A stretch of DNA of 64,000 bases from the NCBI RefSeq assembly GCF_013410405.1, contig NZ_JACCFK010000001.1, positions 310,001-374,000 on the forward strand, read 5' to 3'. This stretch comes from Amycolatopsis endophytica. GTDB lineage: Bacteria; Actinomycetota; Actinomycetes; Mycobacteriales; Pseudonocardiaceae. Of this stretch, positions 27,721-41,287 are shown in pieces (position 1 is the stretch's first letter; every line of letters starts with the position of its first letter). The position numbers and the translations under genes are program-made. The notes under the pieces were generated by a model. That model was given only the letters and a program-made list of their open reading frames with translations. It was not told the DNA's origin and made no database searches.

Positions 27721-29322
27721 TCAGACCCGCAGGCTCTTGTGCACCAGCGCGTCGCAGAGGGCGAGCCAGCTGGCCTCGACGATGTTGCCGTGCACGCCGA
27801 CCGTCGTCCACTCGCTGTCACCGTCGCCGGAGTTCACCAGTACCCGGGTGACCGCGTCGGTGCCCGGATGGCCGGGCAGGATGCGCACCTTGTAGTCGGC
27901 CAGCTCGACACTGTCCAACCAGGACAGCGACGGCGAGAGCGCCTTGCGCAGCGCCGCGTCCAGCGCGTGCACGGGGCCGTTGCCCTCGGCGGTGGCGATC
28001 ACCCGCTCGCCGCCGACGTGCACCTTGACCGTCGCCTCGGAGATCACCTCCCCGTCGCTGCGGTGGTCGAGCACGACGCGGTAGGACTCCAGGGTGAACG
28101 GCGGCGCGACCGGGCCGTCGACCTCCCGGCGCAGCAACAGCTCCAGCGACGCGTCGGCGGCCTCGAACGACCAGCCCTCCGCCTCCAGCCGCTTGATCTT
28201 GCCGACCGCGTTGGTCAGCGCCTCGGGCCGGCCGGCAAGGTCCACTCCGAGCTCACGTCCCTTGAGTTCGAGGCTCGCCCTGCCGGCCATCTCGGTGACC
28301 AGCACCCGCATGTCGTTGCCGACGGAAGAGGGATCGATGTGGTTGTACAGCAACGGATCCACCTTGATCGCGCTCGCGTGCAGCCCCGCTTTGTGGGCGA
28401 AGGCCGACGCCCCGACATAGGCCTGGTGGGTGTCGGGGGCGATGTTCGCGATTTCGGCAAGAGCATGGGAGACGCGGGTCAGCTCGGCTTCGGCTCCGGT
28501 CGGGAGCACGGACATGCCGAGCTTGGTCACCAGGTTTCCCGTCACGGCGAACAGGTCGGCGTTGCCCGCCCGTTCCCCGTAACCGTTCGCGGTGCACTGC
28601 ACGTGTGTCGCGCCGGCCTGGACCGCCGCGATGCTGTTGGCCACGGCGCAGGAAGTGTCGTCCTGGCAGTGGATGCCGAGCCGGAACCCGGTCCGCTCGG
28701 AGACCTCCCGCACGGTTTCGGCGAGCCCGAGCGGCAACCGGCCGCCGTTGGTGTCGCACAACACCACGACGTCGGCACCGGCGGTCGCGGCGGCGTCGAG
28801 AACGCGCAGGGAGGTGTCCGGGTCGAAGGCGTAGCCGTCGAAGAAGTGCTCGGCGTCGAGGAAGACGCGACGCCCCTCGCCGACCAGGAAAGCAACGGTG
28901 TCACGCACCATCGCGCAAGCCTCGTCGACGTCCACGCGCAGCGCCCGTTCGATATGGCGCCGGTCGGACTTGGCCACCAGCGTGACCACCGGCGCCTGCG
29001 CGTCCAGCAGCGCCCGGACCTGCTTGTCCTCGGCCGCTTGCACGCCCGCCTTGCGCGTCGACCCGAACGCGACGAGCGCGGCGTGCTTGAGGATCAGCTC
29101 ACCGGACGCGGCGCGGGCGAAGAACTCGGTGTCCTTCGGCAGCGCGCCCGGCCACCCGCCCTCGATGAACCCGACGCCCAGCTCGTCGAGCAGGCGCGCG
29201 ACCGCCAGCTTGTCCCCCACCGAATAGGAGATGCCCTCGCGCTGGGCCCCGTCCCGCAACGTCGTGTCGTACAGGTGGAAGTCGTCGCCGAGCGGCAGTC
29301 CGGCGGGCTCCGTGCGGGTCAC
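27721..29322 (-). CDS. cimA: (R)-citramalate synthase
   Basis: A 533-aa enzyme of the isopropylmalate synthase superfamily that condenses pyruvate with acetyl-CoA to citramalate, opening a threonine-independent route to isoleucine via LeuCD and LeuB. The TIM barrel starts DTTLRDGAQREG, has GWPG and VLCDTNGG, and ends in HKAGLHASAI; a C-terminal regulatory (LeuA dimer) domain follows. It is shorter than LeuA of actinobacteria. GTG start with GGAG 9 bases upstream. A Val-Ile-Ile-Ile leader peptide and terminator precede it. Confidence 0.92.
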   Translation of the reverse strand: MTRTEPAGLPLGDDFHLYDTTLRDGAQREGISYSVGDKLAVARLLDELGVGFIEGGWPGALPKDTEFFARAASGELILKHAALVAFGSTRKAGVQAAEDKQVRALLDAQAPVVTLVAKSDRRHIERALRVDVDEACAMVRDTVAFLVGEGRRVFLDAEHFFDGYAFDPDTSLRVLDAAATAGADVVVLCDTNGGRLPLGLAETVREVSERTGFRLGIHCQDDTSCAVANSIAAVQAGATHVQCTANGYGERAGNADLFAVTGNLVTKLGMSVLPTGAEAELTRVSHALAEIANIAPDTHQAYVGASAFAHKAGLHASAIKVDPLLYNHIDPSSVGNDMRVLVTEMAGRASLELKGRELGVDLAGRPEALTNAVGKIKRLEAEGWSFEAADASLELLLRREVDGPVAPPFTLESYRVVLDHRSDGEVISEATVKVHVGGERVIATAEGNGPVHALDAALRKALSPSLSWLDSVELADYKVRILPGHPGTDAVTRVLVNSGDGDSEWTTVGVHGNIVEASWLALCDALVHKSLRV

Positions 29323-29361
29323 GGTCGTCTCCTCGTGGTGGGATGCGGCTTCTCGGGCAAC

Positions 29362-29391
29362 AAAAAAAACCTCCCGCGAAATGCGAGAGGT
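29362..29391 (-). terminator. cimA attenuator
   Basis: On the minus strand ACCTCTCGC pairs with GCGGGAGGT (one T-G pair) over a 5-nt loop and is followed by eight Us, 40 bases before the cimA start and after the leader peptide. An upstream 7-bp hairpin (GTGTCCG/CGGACAC, 29403-29419) overlaps the leader stop and could act as pause or antiterminator. Confidence 0.85.
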
Positions 29392-29418
29392 CTGCGCGCC
29401 GGGTGTCCGATGCGGACA

Positions 29419-29463
29419 CTACCCGACGCGCCTGCCGATAATGATCACGGCGGAAGAAGCCAT
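29419..29463 (-). CDS. cimA leader peptide
   Basis: A 14-residue frame, MASSAVIIIGRRVG, with a Val-Ile-Ile-Ile run and a later Val. It starts 6 bases after a CATGAT -10 box (29470-29475) with TTGCCT 18 bases further up (29494-29499), so it would be read from a leaderless transcript. Stalling at the Ile codons when isoleucine is scarce would prevent formation of the downstream terminator. Nothing else in this gap is coding. Confidence 0.8.
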   Translation of the reverse strand: MASSAVIIIGRRVG

Positions 29464-29497
29464 GTCCGCATCATGCCACACGGTCACGCGAAGAGGC

Positions 29498-29542
29498 AAA
29501 AAAGCGGTGAAGGCCACCCCCGGACCGGGGATGGCCTTCACC
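29498..29542 (-). terminator. leuB terminator
   Basis: A near-perfect stem GGTGAAGGCCA plus TCCCC/GGGGG around a short loop, followed by six Us, 9 bases beyond the leuB stop. Its U tract overlaps the -35 box of the cimA leader promoter. Confidence 0.9.
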
Positions 29543-29551
29543 ACGGAAAAC

Positions 29552-30595
29552 TCAGCCGACGGGCCGCGTGTTCGAGGAAACCAGCGCCGCCAGCCGGTCG
29601 CCGATTGCCGTCGTGGTGCCCGGGTTCGCCTGGTCACGGGTGGCCAGGTCGAAGGCGACGGACGCCTCGATCCGGCGGGCCGCCTCGCGCTGGCCCAGGT
29701 GGTCCAGCAGCAGCGACACCGACAGCACGGCGGCGGTCGGGTCGGCGATGCCCTGTCCGGCGATGTCCGGCGCGCTGCCGTGCACCGGCTCGAACATGCT
29801 CGGGTTGCGGCGCGTGATGTCCAGGTTGCCGCTGGCCGCGAGCCCGATGCCGCCGGTGACCGCGGCCACCAGGTCGGTGATGATGTCGCCGAACAGGTTG
29901 TCGGTGACGATCACGTCGAAGCGCGCCGGGTCGGTGACCAGGTGGATGGTCGCGGCGTCGACGTGCGAGTAGGCGACCGTGACGTCCGGGTGCTCCAGCG
30001 ACACCTCTTCCACGATCCGCGACCACAACGAACCGGCGTGCAGCAGCACGTTGGTCTTGTGCACCAGCGTGAGGTGCTTGCGCGGCCGCTCCTCGGCCCG
30101 CTTGAACGCGTCGGACACCACGCGGCGGATGCCGAACGCGGTGTTGACGCTCACCTCGGTGGCGATCTCGTGCTCGGTGTCCTTGCGCAGCAGACCGCCG
30201 TTGCCCGCGTACGGGCCTTCGGTGCCCTCCCGCACGACCACCATGTCGATGTCGGCGTTCGTGTCGGCCAGGGGGCCGCGCACCCCCGGGTACAGCTTGC
30301 CGGGGCGCAGGTTGACGTGGTGGTCCAGCTCGAACCGCAGGCGCAGCAGCAGACCGCGTTCGAGGATGCCGCTGGGCACGGTCGGGTCGCCGACCGCGCC
30401 CAGCAGGATCGCGTCGTGCTGCCGGAGCTCACCCAGTACCGATTCGGGCAGCAGCTCACCGGTGGCGTGCCAGCGGGCCGCGCCGAGGTCGTAGTTCGTG
30501 TACTCCACCGTCGGGGCGACCTCGCCGAGTACCTTCAGGGCCTCGGTGATCACTTCGGGTCCGATCCCATCACCTGGGATCACCGCGAGCCGCAT
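29552..30595 (-). CDS. leuB: 3-isopropylmalate dehydrogenase
   Basis: A 347-aa NAD-dependent beta-decarboxylating dehydrogenase of leucine synthesis, which also serves the citramalate route. Signatures are [23 protein letters not shown], the Lys-Tyr catalytic area and the [11 protein letters not shown] metal-binding segment, ending in [21 protein letters not shown] 30595 has GGAGGTG 5 bases upstream. It lies just upstream of cimA on the same strand but has its own terminator. Confidence 0.97.
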   Translation of the reverse strand: MRLAVIPGDGIGPEVITEALKVLGEVAPTVEYTNYDLGAARWHATGELLPESVLGELRQHDAILLGAVGDPTVPSGILERGLLLRLRFELDHHVNLRPGKLYPGVRGPLADTNADIDMVVVREGTEGPYAGNGGLLRKDTEHEIATEVSVNTAFGIRRVVSDAFKRAEERPRKHLTLVHKTNVLLHAGSLWSRIVEEVSLEHPDVTVAYSHVDAATIHLVTDPARFDVIVTDNLFGDIITDLVAAVTGGIGLAASGNLDITRRNPSMFEPVHGSAPDIAGQGIADPTAAVLSVSLLLDHLGQREAARRIEASVAFDLATRDQANPGTTTAIGDRLAALVSSNTRPVG

Positions 30596-30761
30596 CAGAC
30601 ACCTCCGTCGATCAGGGCCACGGGGCTCGTTCGCGCCCGTTTGCCCACATACTCCAGCGACGGCAGGTTACCGGCTGTCGCCAAGGGACCGAAGCGGCAC
30701 CACCCTTATGACGGAATCTCCCGCGAAGTGAGACACCCGGATGGCGGATTGAGCCCGGTTG

Positions 30762-33700
30762 TCAGCCCAGCCGACCCCCGTTCACGCGGATCACGCTCAC
30801 CCGGTCGCCGCCTGCGTTGTGGTGCTCCAGCGCGAGCAGTCCGAGCACGGTGTCGGCCTGCGCGGAACCCGCGTTGCGGGTCACCTCCAGCGACGTACCG
30901 GGCTTCGCCGAGTACATCAGCGCGGCACCGTTGGCCCCGGAAACCGAGTAGCCCGGCGCGAGCGGGTCGAACGACATCGGCGTGCTGATCGAGTCCACCA
31001 GCCCGTCCTCGCTGCTCGGCGCCGTGTAGTACCCGGCGACGCCGACCGTGTAGCTGATCCGGTGCGAGGCCGCGGCCGGATCGATGCCCAGCGCGGAGAT
31101 GCTGACCGGCAGCAACGCGACGTCGGTGTCGAACACGTTGGTGTCCACGTCGCCGAGCTGCCCGTTGAGCGCCTGCACGTCCACCGTCGGGAAGCCCTCG
31201 GTGTTCAGGTCGACGGTGTTGACCAGCCAGGCGTCCGTGCCCGACGGCTTGGTCACGTAGGACTCGAAGTCCGCGGCGCCGTCGCCGGTGGTGTCGATGT
31301 CCACGAAGGGGATCGTGTTGCTGCCCAGGTTCGCCCAGTTGCCCCACGTCGAGATCCCGAACGCGAGCAGCGCCTGGTCGGCGTGCCCCTCCTGCCTGGC
31401 CTGCGCGATGTTGGACGCCGCGCCGACGTACCGCAGGTCACCGCCCTTGGCGGTGTCGTTGATCGTGCAGCCGTCGGTCAGCTTGCCGCGGCATTCCGGC
31501 AGCTCCGGCGACTGGCCCTGCAGCTCCAGGACGCTGATCAGCGATTCGTAACGCTGGCTGGCGGTGCCCTGGTCGACGCCACGGCCGCTCAGCGTGAACC
31601 GCGCGGTGTCGGAGCGGAAGTCGAGCGAGCGCGGGGTGTCGATGTTCGAGACCGGCTTCGGCGCCGAATACACCGGCACCCGCAGGGCGGGGCTGAGACC
31701 GGCGAGCGGGGTCAGCACGACCCGGCCGGAGGCGTCGGCGACGAACTGCCGGGCCAGCCCGGCCTGCTCGGTCGCGACCGTCGGGTCGATGACCTTGCGC
31801 AACGCCGTCGGATCGGTGATCCGCAGCGTGACGCGGACGGCCGTGCTGCCGTGCGGCGCCACCGTCACCGACCGCTCCGACAGCTGGTACTGCACGCCGG
31901 GCAGGTTGGTGATGCCCCCGTAGGCGACGTTGTAGCGGACCCAGTTGTCACCCTTGTTGACCACCTGGATGGTTTTGGTGAGGGTGGTCGGCCGGTCGAC
32001 CTCGACGGTGCCGAAGGTGACGCTCACGGCGCCACGATCGTCCCGCGAGTAGGCCAGCACCTGGTCGTCCAGCGCGGCCCGGGCGTCCAGGCGGCCCGCG
32101 CCGACCCGCTGCGGGGCGTAGGTCTTGCCGTCGGCGGTCACGTCGTGCCCGGCGGTGTTCATCACCAGCGCCTTGATCTCCTCGACGCTCCAGCCGGGGT
32201 GTGCCTGGCGCAGCAGCGCGGTGACGCCGGCGGTCAGCGGCGTGGCCATCGACGTGCCGGACAGGGAGATGCGACCGTTGCCGCTGCCGCGCAGCGCCGA
32301 AGTGATGGTGTCACCGGGGGCGGCCACGTCCGGCTTGACCGACGGGCCGCGCACCCCGCGCGAGGTGAACGAGCTGGGGGTGTCGGTGATCGCCGGGTCG
32401 CTGGTCGGCAGACTCGCGCGGCCCTCGCCGTAGAGGCGGACCGTGAGCCCGCCCGTGTCCAGGGCCGGGCGGATCTGGTTCGTCGCCGAGGCGGTGAACT
32501 GGAACATCGGGATCGCCGAGTTGCCCGCGATCGCGGCACCGAAGTGCTCCACGCCCGAGGACAGCAGGACACCCGTGGCGCCGGCGGCCTGCGCGTTGTT
32601 GGCACGCACCGCCGAACCGCATTCGCGGGTGGCGTCGTCGTCGTCCCACTCCAGCCACGCGAACTTACCCGCGACCGCGGCCGTGTCGGCCTCGGAATAG
32701 GGTGCGCAGCCGTCGTCGTTGGCCGCCGACAGCTTCGCCACCGGCGCGGTCAGGTCGAGGGTGTCGTAGCCGGTGTAGTCCTGGCTGTACTGACCGCCCT
32801 TGATGCCAGCCACATCGGCCGGAGCGGTCACGTCCGCCGCGTCGCGCAGGACCGAAGCGTCCCGGGTGGACGCCACGGTCAGCGCCTCCGGCGTGTTGCC
32901 CGGCGAGCCGCCGACGTCGTAGAGGTCGCCGCCGTTGCCCTCGGCGATGACGGACAGGACGTCGTTGGCGGCGAGCTTGCGCACGAACAGCGAGTCCGGG
33001 TCGTCCGGCGCGCCGAAGTCGCTGCCCAGCGACAGGTTGACGATGTCGAGGTGGTCGTCGAAGTCACCGTCGCCGTTGGGATCCAGCGCCCAGTCCAGCG
33101 CCTGCGAGGTGACGTCCGTCGAACCCGCGCAGCCGAACACCTTGATCGCGTACAGCGACGCCTTGGGCGCCATGCCCGGGCCGATCTGCATCGTGTTCAG
33201 GGTGTCGGCGGTCAGCTTGGAGTAGTCGCCGGTGAAGGTGGAGCCGTCGGCGTTGACGCCGTAGCCACCCACCGTTCCGGCGACGTGGGTGCCGTGCTCG
33301 CCGCACGCGATCGGGTTCGGGTCCGGTTTGGGGGTGTCCGCGCCGTCGGTGCCCGCGTCGTAGTCGTCGCCGACGAGGTCGGTGCCGCCGACCACCTTGG
33401 CGTTGGGGAACAGCGGCGTCTCCGCGGCCCGGTCGACCGACTCGTAGGCCTCCTTCGTGCCCGGTCCCCCGAAGTCGGCGTGCGTGTAGTCGATGCCGTC
33501 GTCGATCACGCCGACCTTGACGCCGTCGCCGAGCCGTCCGGTCTGCTGCCACGCGGTGAGGGTGTCGGTCAGCTGCGCCGCGCTGGAGTTGGTGCGCGTT
33601 TTGGGCACCACCGTGCGGATCGACGCGACATCGGCCCGCGCGGCCAGTTCACGGATCTTCGCGGCGTCGGCGGTGACGACCACGCCGGACACCGCGTTCG

Positions 33701-34073
33701 CGGTCGAGTACAGGACCTCGGTGCCCGCGTCGAGCGACCGCAGCTGACCCAGCACGGAGTTCACCACACCGGCCACACCGGCGCGGGCGTCGTTGGCCGC
33801 CTGCTTCGCGCGGTCCTTGCCCGCTCCGCGCTGCGCGTTGAACGCGTCCACCGCGGGCTGCTGGGTGAGCTCGACGAAGGCGGTGGTCCGGCCCGAAGCC
33901 GAGGCCAGCCGCGGCGACAGCTTGCCCTGCAAGCCGTCCGCCGAGACCTTGGCCACCGGCACGCCGGGAGCGAGCGGCTCGTCCTGAGCCGCCGCGCTTC
34001 CCGACGCGAAACCGGTCGCGGCCAAGGCCGCGGTGAACACGGCCGCGAGCGACCGCCGGGTCCCGATTCTCAT
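30762..34073 (-). CDS. Secreted subtilisin-like serine protease with PA domain
   Basis: A 1103-aa exported S8 peptidase. A signal peptide (about 1-28, ending SAAAQ) is followed by an I9-like propeptide with VELTQQPAVDAF. The catalytic triad is Asp in GVIDDGIDYTHADF, His in GEHGTHVAGTVGG and Ser in SLSGTSMATPLTAGV. Between His and Ser lies a protease-associated insert (ATGVLLSSGVEHFG). Beyond residue 720 are beta-rich domains without a membrane anchor, so it is released or wall-associated. Expressed alone upstream of leuB; target unknown. Confidence 0.95.
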   Translation of the reverse strand: MRIGTRRSLAAVFTAALAATGFASGSAAAQDEPLAPGVPVAKVSADGLQGKLSPRLASASGRTTAFVELTQQPAVDAFNAQRGAGKDRAKQAANDARAGVAGVVNSVLGQLRSLDAGTEVLYSTANAVSGVVVTADAAKIRELAARADVASIRTVVPKTRTNSSAAQLTDTLTAWQQTGRLGDGVKVGVIDDGIDYTHADFGGPGTKEAYESVDRAAETPLFPNAKVVGGTDLVGDDYDAGTDGADTPKPDPNPIACGEHGTHVAGTVGGYGVNADGSTFTGDYSKLTADTLNTMQIGPGMAPKASLYAIKVFGCAGSTDVTSQALDWALDPNGDGDFDDHLDIVNLSLGSDFGAPDDPDSLFVRKLAANDVLSVIAEGNGGDLYDVGGSPGNTPEALTVASTRDASVLRDAADVTAPADVAGIKGGQYSQDYTGYDTLDLTAPVAKLSAANDDGCAPYSEADTAAVAGKFAWLEWDDDDATRECGSAVRANNAQAAGATGVLLSSGVEHFGAAIAGNSAIPMFQFTASATNQIRPALDTGGLTVRLYGEGRASLPTSDPAITDTPSSFTSRGVRGPSVKPDVAAPGDTITSALRGSGNGRISLSGTSMATPLTAGVTALLRQAHPGWSVEEIKALVMNTAGHDVTADGKTYAPQRVGAGRLDARAALDDQVLAYSRDDRGAVSVTFGTVEVDRPTTLTKTIQVVNKGDNWVRYNVAYGGITNLPGVQYQLSERSVTVAPHGSTAVRVTLRITDPTALRKVIDPTVATEQAGLARQFVADASGRVVLTPLAGLSPALRVPVYSAPKPVSNIDTPRSLDFRSDTARFTLSGRGVDQGTASQRYESLISVLELQGQSPELPECRGKLTDGCTINDTAKGGDLRYVGAASNIAQARQEGHADQALLAFGISTWGNWANLGSNTIPFVDIDTTGDGAADFESYVTKPSGTDAWLVNTVDLNTEGFPTVDVQALNGQLGDVDTNVFDTDVALLPVSISALGIDPAAASHRISYTVGVAGYYTAPSSEDGLVDSISTPMSFDPLAPGYSVSGANGAALMYSAKPGTSLEVTRNAGSAQADTVLGLLALEHHNAGGDRVSVIRVNGGRLG

Positions 34074-34181
34074 GGTGTTCGCATCCTCACTCGGATCATG
34101 ACGAGGCTGCGAACTTAGCCGGTGCCCGTGCGATGCGCCTAGAGCGGATCGGAGTAATCCGACTTTGGAAGGGGTTTCGTG

Positions 34182-35780
34182 TTATCCGAACGTGACGGCG
34201 CGAATGGTGCGGGCACCCACGGTCGCCGCGATCGGCTCCAGCAGGTGGGAGTCCACCTCGCGGTCGACGCGCAGCAGCATGACCGCGTCCGAGCGGTCCG
34301 TGGTCTGGCTGATCTGCGCCGCCTCGATGTTCACCGATGCCTCCCCCAGCAGGGTGCCCACGCGGCCCATGATGCCCGGGCGGTCCGGGTACTCCAGGAG
34401 CAGCAGGTGGCCCTCGGCGCGCAGGTCGAAGTGGCGGCCGTTGACCTCGACCAGCTTCTGCACCTGGTTGTTGCCGGTGACCGAACCCGACACCGACAGC
34501 ACGCTGCCGTCCTCCTGCACCGCGCGCACGGTGACCAGGCTGCGCCAGTTCGGGCTCTCCGGCTCGGTGACGATCTCGGTGCGCACGCCGAACTCCTCGG
34601 CCAGCCGCGGCGCGTTGACGAACGTGACCTGATCCTCGACCACACCGGAGAACACCCCCCGCAACGCGGCCAGCGACAGCACGCTGACGTCCTCCGAGGA
34701 CAGTTCGCCGCGCACCTCGACCTTGACGGCCGAGGGCGCCTTCTGGCTCAGCGCGGCCAGGACGGTGCCCAGCTTCTGGGTCAGCGGCAGGTACGGGCGG
34801 ACCTCCTCGCCCACCACGCCACCACTGGCCACGTTGACCGCGTCCGGCACGAAGTCGCCGCGCAACGCCAGCAGCACCGAACGCGCGACATCGGTGCCCG
34901 CGCGGTCCTGCGCCTCGGCGGTCGAGGCCCCCAGGTGCGGGGTGACGACCACGTTGGGCAGACCGAACAGCGGGCTCTCGGTGGTCGGCTCGGTGACGAA
35001 CACGTCGATGCCGGCGCCGCCGACGTGACCGTTGCGGATCGACTCGGCCAGTGCTTCCTCGTTGATCAGGCCACCGCGCGCGGCGTTGACGATGATCACG
35101 CCCGGCTTGGTCTTCTTGAGCGCCTCGGCGTCGATCAGCCCCTTGGTCTCGGGAGTCTTCGGCAGGTGGATCGAGATCATGTCGGCGCGGGCGAGCAGCT
35201 CGTCGAGGCTGAGCATCTCGACGCCCAGCTGCGCGGCGCGGGCGGCGGGCACGTAGGGGTCGTAGGCGACGATCTTGGTGTCGAAGGCGGCGAGGCGCTG
35301 TGCGAACAGCTGCCCGATCTTGCCGAAGCCGACGACGCCGACGGTCTTGCCGTTGAGCTCGACACCGGTGTACTGGCTGCGCTTCCAGGCGCCGCCCTGC
35401 AGGCTCTGGTTGGCGGCAGGCACGCGGCGGGCGACGGCGAGCAGCAGCGCGACGGCGTGCTCGGCGGCCGAGACGATGTTGGAGGTCGGTGCGTTCACCA
35501 CGAGCACACCGCGCTCGGTCGCGGCCGGGACCTCGACGTTGTCCAGGCCGACCCCGGCGCGGGCGACGACCTTGAGTCGGGTGGTGGCGGCCAGCACCTC
35601 GGCGTCCACCTTGGTGGCGGAGCGGACCAGCAGCGCGTCGGCGCTCTTCACCGCCTCCAGCAGCGCGGGGCGGTCGGTGCCGTCCACGTGCCGGACCTCG
35701 ACCTCGTCACCGAACACGGAGATCGTGGAGGGGGCGAGCTTTTCGGCGATGAGGACGACCGGCTTGCTGGGGTTGGTCAC
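34182..35780 (-). CDS. serA: D-3-phosphoglycerate dehydrogenase
   Basis: A 532-aa enzyme opening serine synthesis. The NAD fold carries VGVVGFGKIGQLFAQRL, the catalytic Arg region NAARGGLINEEAL and the His in PHLGASTAEAQDRAG. It is the long type with an intervening domain and a C-terminal ACT domain (LLLEYPDRPGIMGRVGTLLG) that binds serine, as in M. tuberculosis SerA1. The ATG is at the conserved start. Confidence 0.97.
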   Translation of the reverse strand: MTNPSKPVVLIAEKLAPSTISVFGDEVEVRHVDGTDRPALLEAVKSADALLVRSATKVDAEVLAATTRLKVVARAGVGLDNVEVPAATERGVLVVNAPTSNIVSAAEHAVALLLAVARRVPAANQSLQGGAWKRSQYTGVELNGKTVGVVGFGKIGQLFAQRLAAFDTKIVAYDPYVPAARAAQLGVEMLSLDELLARADMISIHLPKTPETKGLIDAEALKKTKPGVIIVNAARGGLINEEALAESIRNGHVGGAGIDVFVTEPTTESPLFGLPNVVVTPHLGASTAEAQDRAGTDVARSVLLALRGDFVPDAVNVASGGVVGEEVRPYLPLTQKLGTVLAALSQKAPSAVKVEVRGELSSEDVSVLSLAALRGVFSGVVEDQVTFVNAPRLAEEFGVRTEIVTEPESPNWRSLVTVRAVQEDGSVLSVSGSVTGNNQVQKLVEVNGRHFDLRAEGHLLLLEYPDRPGIMGRVGTLLGEASVNIEAAQISQTTDRSDAVMLLRVDREVDSHLLEPIAATVGARTIRAVTFG

Positions 35781-35885
35781 GTTAAGGCTCCCGTGGACGC
35801 AGCTGTGCTCGAACGACGCCCGCGAGTCTAGTCGCGCTGCTCACCGGGGCTGTTAACGGGAGCGCAACCCGGCGAGACGACGTAA

Positions 35886-35908
35886 ACGGAGTACAAACTC
35901 CGTATAGT
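35886..35908 (+). promoter_or_regulatory. Palindromic operator over a leaderless promoter
   Basis: ACGGAGT-ACAA-ACTCCGT is a perfect 7-bp-arm palindrome (35886-35903) directly abutting the TATAGT -10 box (35903-35908). The ATG lies 7 bases after the -10, so the transcript should be leaderless. The site looks like a TetR-family operator, but no TetR gene is next to it. Confidence 0.7.
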
Positions 35909-35915
35909 TGGCTGC

Positions 35916-36727
35916 ATGACCCGATCCCCCGCCGAAGTCGTCGGCTCCCTCATCGCCGGTATCACCGCGGGCCGTTGGACGGAACTGGCCGCCCTCTACG
36001 CGACGGACACCGTCGTCGAGCACCCCTTGCTCAAGACGCGCCTCACCGGGCGGCAAGCCCTCGAAGAGCACTTCGCGAGAGCCTCGGGCCGGAAACTCGA
36101 AGCATTCGACGTCGTGCTGCACGAGACGACCGACCCGGAGGTCGTCATCGCCGAGTACGGCTACCGGTTCCCCGGCTGCACGACGGCGAACGTGCAGGTC
36201 GTGCGGGTGCGTGACGGCCTGATCACGCACTCGCGCGACTACCACGACCACCTGCTGATGGCGGTCGCCCGTTCCGCGCCGGTCGAGGCGACGCCACCCG
36301 GGCCGGTGCCGGGCGGACCCCTGCCCGAGGTTCCGGACGGCTCACCCCAGTCGGTCCTGCTCCGGCTCCTGACCCTTCCGCTGGAATCCCGCGCGGACCT
36401 CTACGCCGAGGACGCGTACGTCACGCACCCCTTCCATCCCGGCGCGCCCGCGCTGCGCGGCCGGGACGAACTGCGCGAGCACTTCGCGGGCGGCCCCTCC
36501 GCGGTCCCGGCACCGCGGAACGTGGTGTTCCACCAGGGCATCGACCCGGAGATGATCGTCACCGAGTTCACCTACACCGGGGACGCGCTGGTGGCGCACA
36601 ACATCTTCGTCAGCAGGGTCTCCGGTGGGCGCATCACCGAGTCCCGCGACTACGCCGACCACGTCGCGTTCGCGGCGGCGGCCGGGCGGCTGCCGGAACT
36701 CGTCGCCGCCGCCCGGTCCGCGCTCGG

Positions 36728-36743
<16 letters not shown>
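35916..36743 (+). CDS. Tandem SnoaL/NTF2-fold protein
   Basis: A 275-aa protein made of two related NTF2-like domains of about 120 residues. Both repeat the same order: DLYAEDAYVTHP-type strand (VVEHPLLKTRLTGRQALEEHF against YVTHPFHPGAPALRGRDELREHF) and a closing RDYHDH/RDYADH. A Pro-rich linker (about 128-145) joins them. Such folds bind small hydrophobic ligands or act as isomerases/hydrolases; the fused pair may form an internal dimer. Its 3' end overlaps the convergent UvrA-like gene by 16 bases. Confidence 0.82.
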
Positions 36744-39121
<2,378 letters not shown>

Positions 39122-39238
39122 CGCGTCTCCATCTGTTCGGGCGGTCCGTGAAACCCACGCTAACCACCGGCGGGTGGCAGCGCTTCTCGATTTCTGATCG
39201 CTTCGACCAGCCGAGATGTAACACGACACCCTCCGCGA

Positions 39239-39368
39239 GGAGGGGCGGGGAGGTCGTGAGGTGACCGACTACTGGGCGGCGGCGCGCCCAGCGGTCACCT
39301 CACCGTGCGGAGCGCGGCTTCAGGGATCAAAAGGGTCCTCGCCGGACGGGCTGGCTCCGGAATGACCA
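39239..39368 (+). repeat. Dispersed element, copy C (right half)
   Basis: Begins at GAGGGGCGGGGAGG, continues with ACCGACTACTGGGCGGC and GCGCGCCCAGC, and ends with GATCAAAAGGGTCCTCGCCGG and ATGACCA, the order of copy B's right half; the long inner hairpin is absent. Within it GTGAGGTGACCG (39256-39267) and CGGTCACCTCAC (39292-39303) form a 12-bp perfect stem. It lies beyond the 3' end of the small DUF397-like gene, upstream of the UvrA-like gene. Confidence 0.7.
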
Positions 39369-39415
39369 GGGGTTTTCGAGTCCGGCCCAGCTCGGGTGTT
39401 CTGGCGCGCCGCTTC

Positions 39416-39649
39416 CTACAGGCCCGCGAGGTCGTGGAACTCGCCGTCGCGGGCGCCTGCCACGAAAGCGTCCCATTCGGACGGTGTGAAGACCAGGATG
39501 GTGCCGTCCGGGTCGTCCGCCCTGCGCAGTGCGGTGTAGACGAGTTTGTCCACGTGCTCGATGTGCGCGAACTCCAGCTCACCGCCGGTCGGCTGCCACC
39601 GCGCCCCGCCGAGATCGAGTTCCCCGCGAACCCCAGCCTTCTCGTCCAC
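39416..39649 (-). CDS. Small DUF397-like protein
   Basis: A 77-aa protein with the C-terminal pattern DPDGTILVFTPSEWDAFVAGARDGEFHDL, which matches the DUF397 family of actinobacteria (VRDSKDPDGPxLxFTPxEWxAFxxGxKxGEFD). Those proteins usually pair with Xre-type regulators; none is adjacent here. GTG 39649 is the nearest plausible start; no strong ribosome site is seen, so the start is uncertain. Confidence 0.75.
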   Translation of the reverse strand: MDEKAGVRGELDLGGARWQPTGGELEFAHIEHVDKLVYTALRRADDPDGTILVFTPSEWDAFVAGARDGEFHDLAGL

Positions 39650-39673
39650 GCGATCACGGTAACTCCGGACGCG

Positions 39674-39714
39674 AAAAGGGACCTCCCCGGGGCGCGTCCC
39701 CCGGGAAGGTCCCT
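39674..39714 (-). terminator. ilvC terminator
   Basis: A 15-bp GC-rich stem (AGGGACCT and CCCGGGG blocks with one mismatch) around a 5-nt loop, ending in four Us on the minus strand, 16 bases after the ilvC stop. Confidence 0.85.
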
Positions 39715-39729
39715 CCGCGTCGAATGAGA

Positions 39730-41283
<1,554 letters not shown>

Positions 41284-41287
<4 letters not shown>

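Noticed and set aside
25718..29322. Small NRPS/PKS biosynthetic cluster
   Set aside because: Only one degenerate adenylation/methyltransferase protein is present; there is no carrier protein, condensation or ketosynthase domain.
30759..34118. Open frame of over 1100 codons opposite the protease gene
   Set aside because: Caused by high third-position GC in the real gene; its translation is Arg/His/Val-rich and matches no family.
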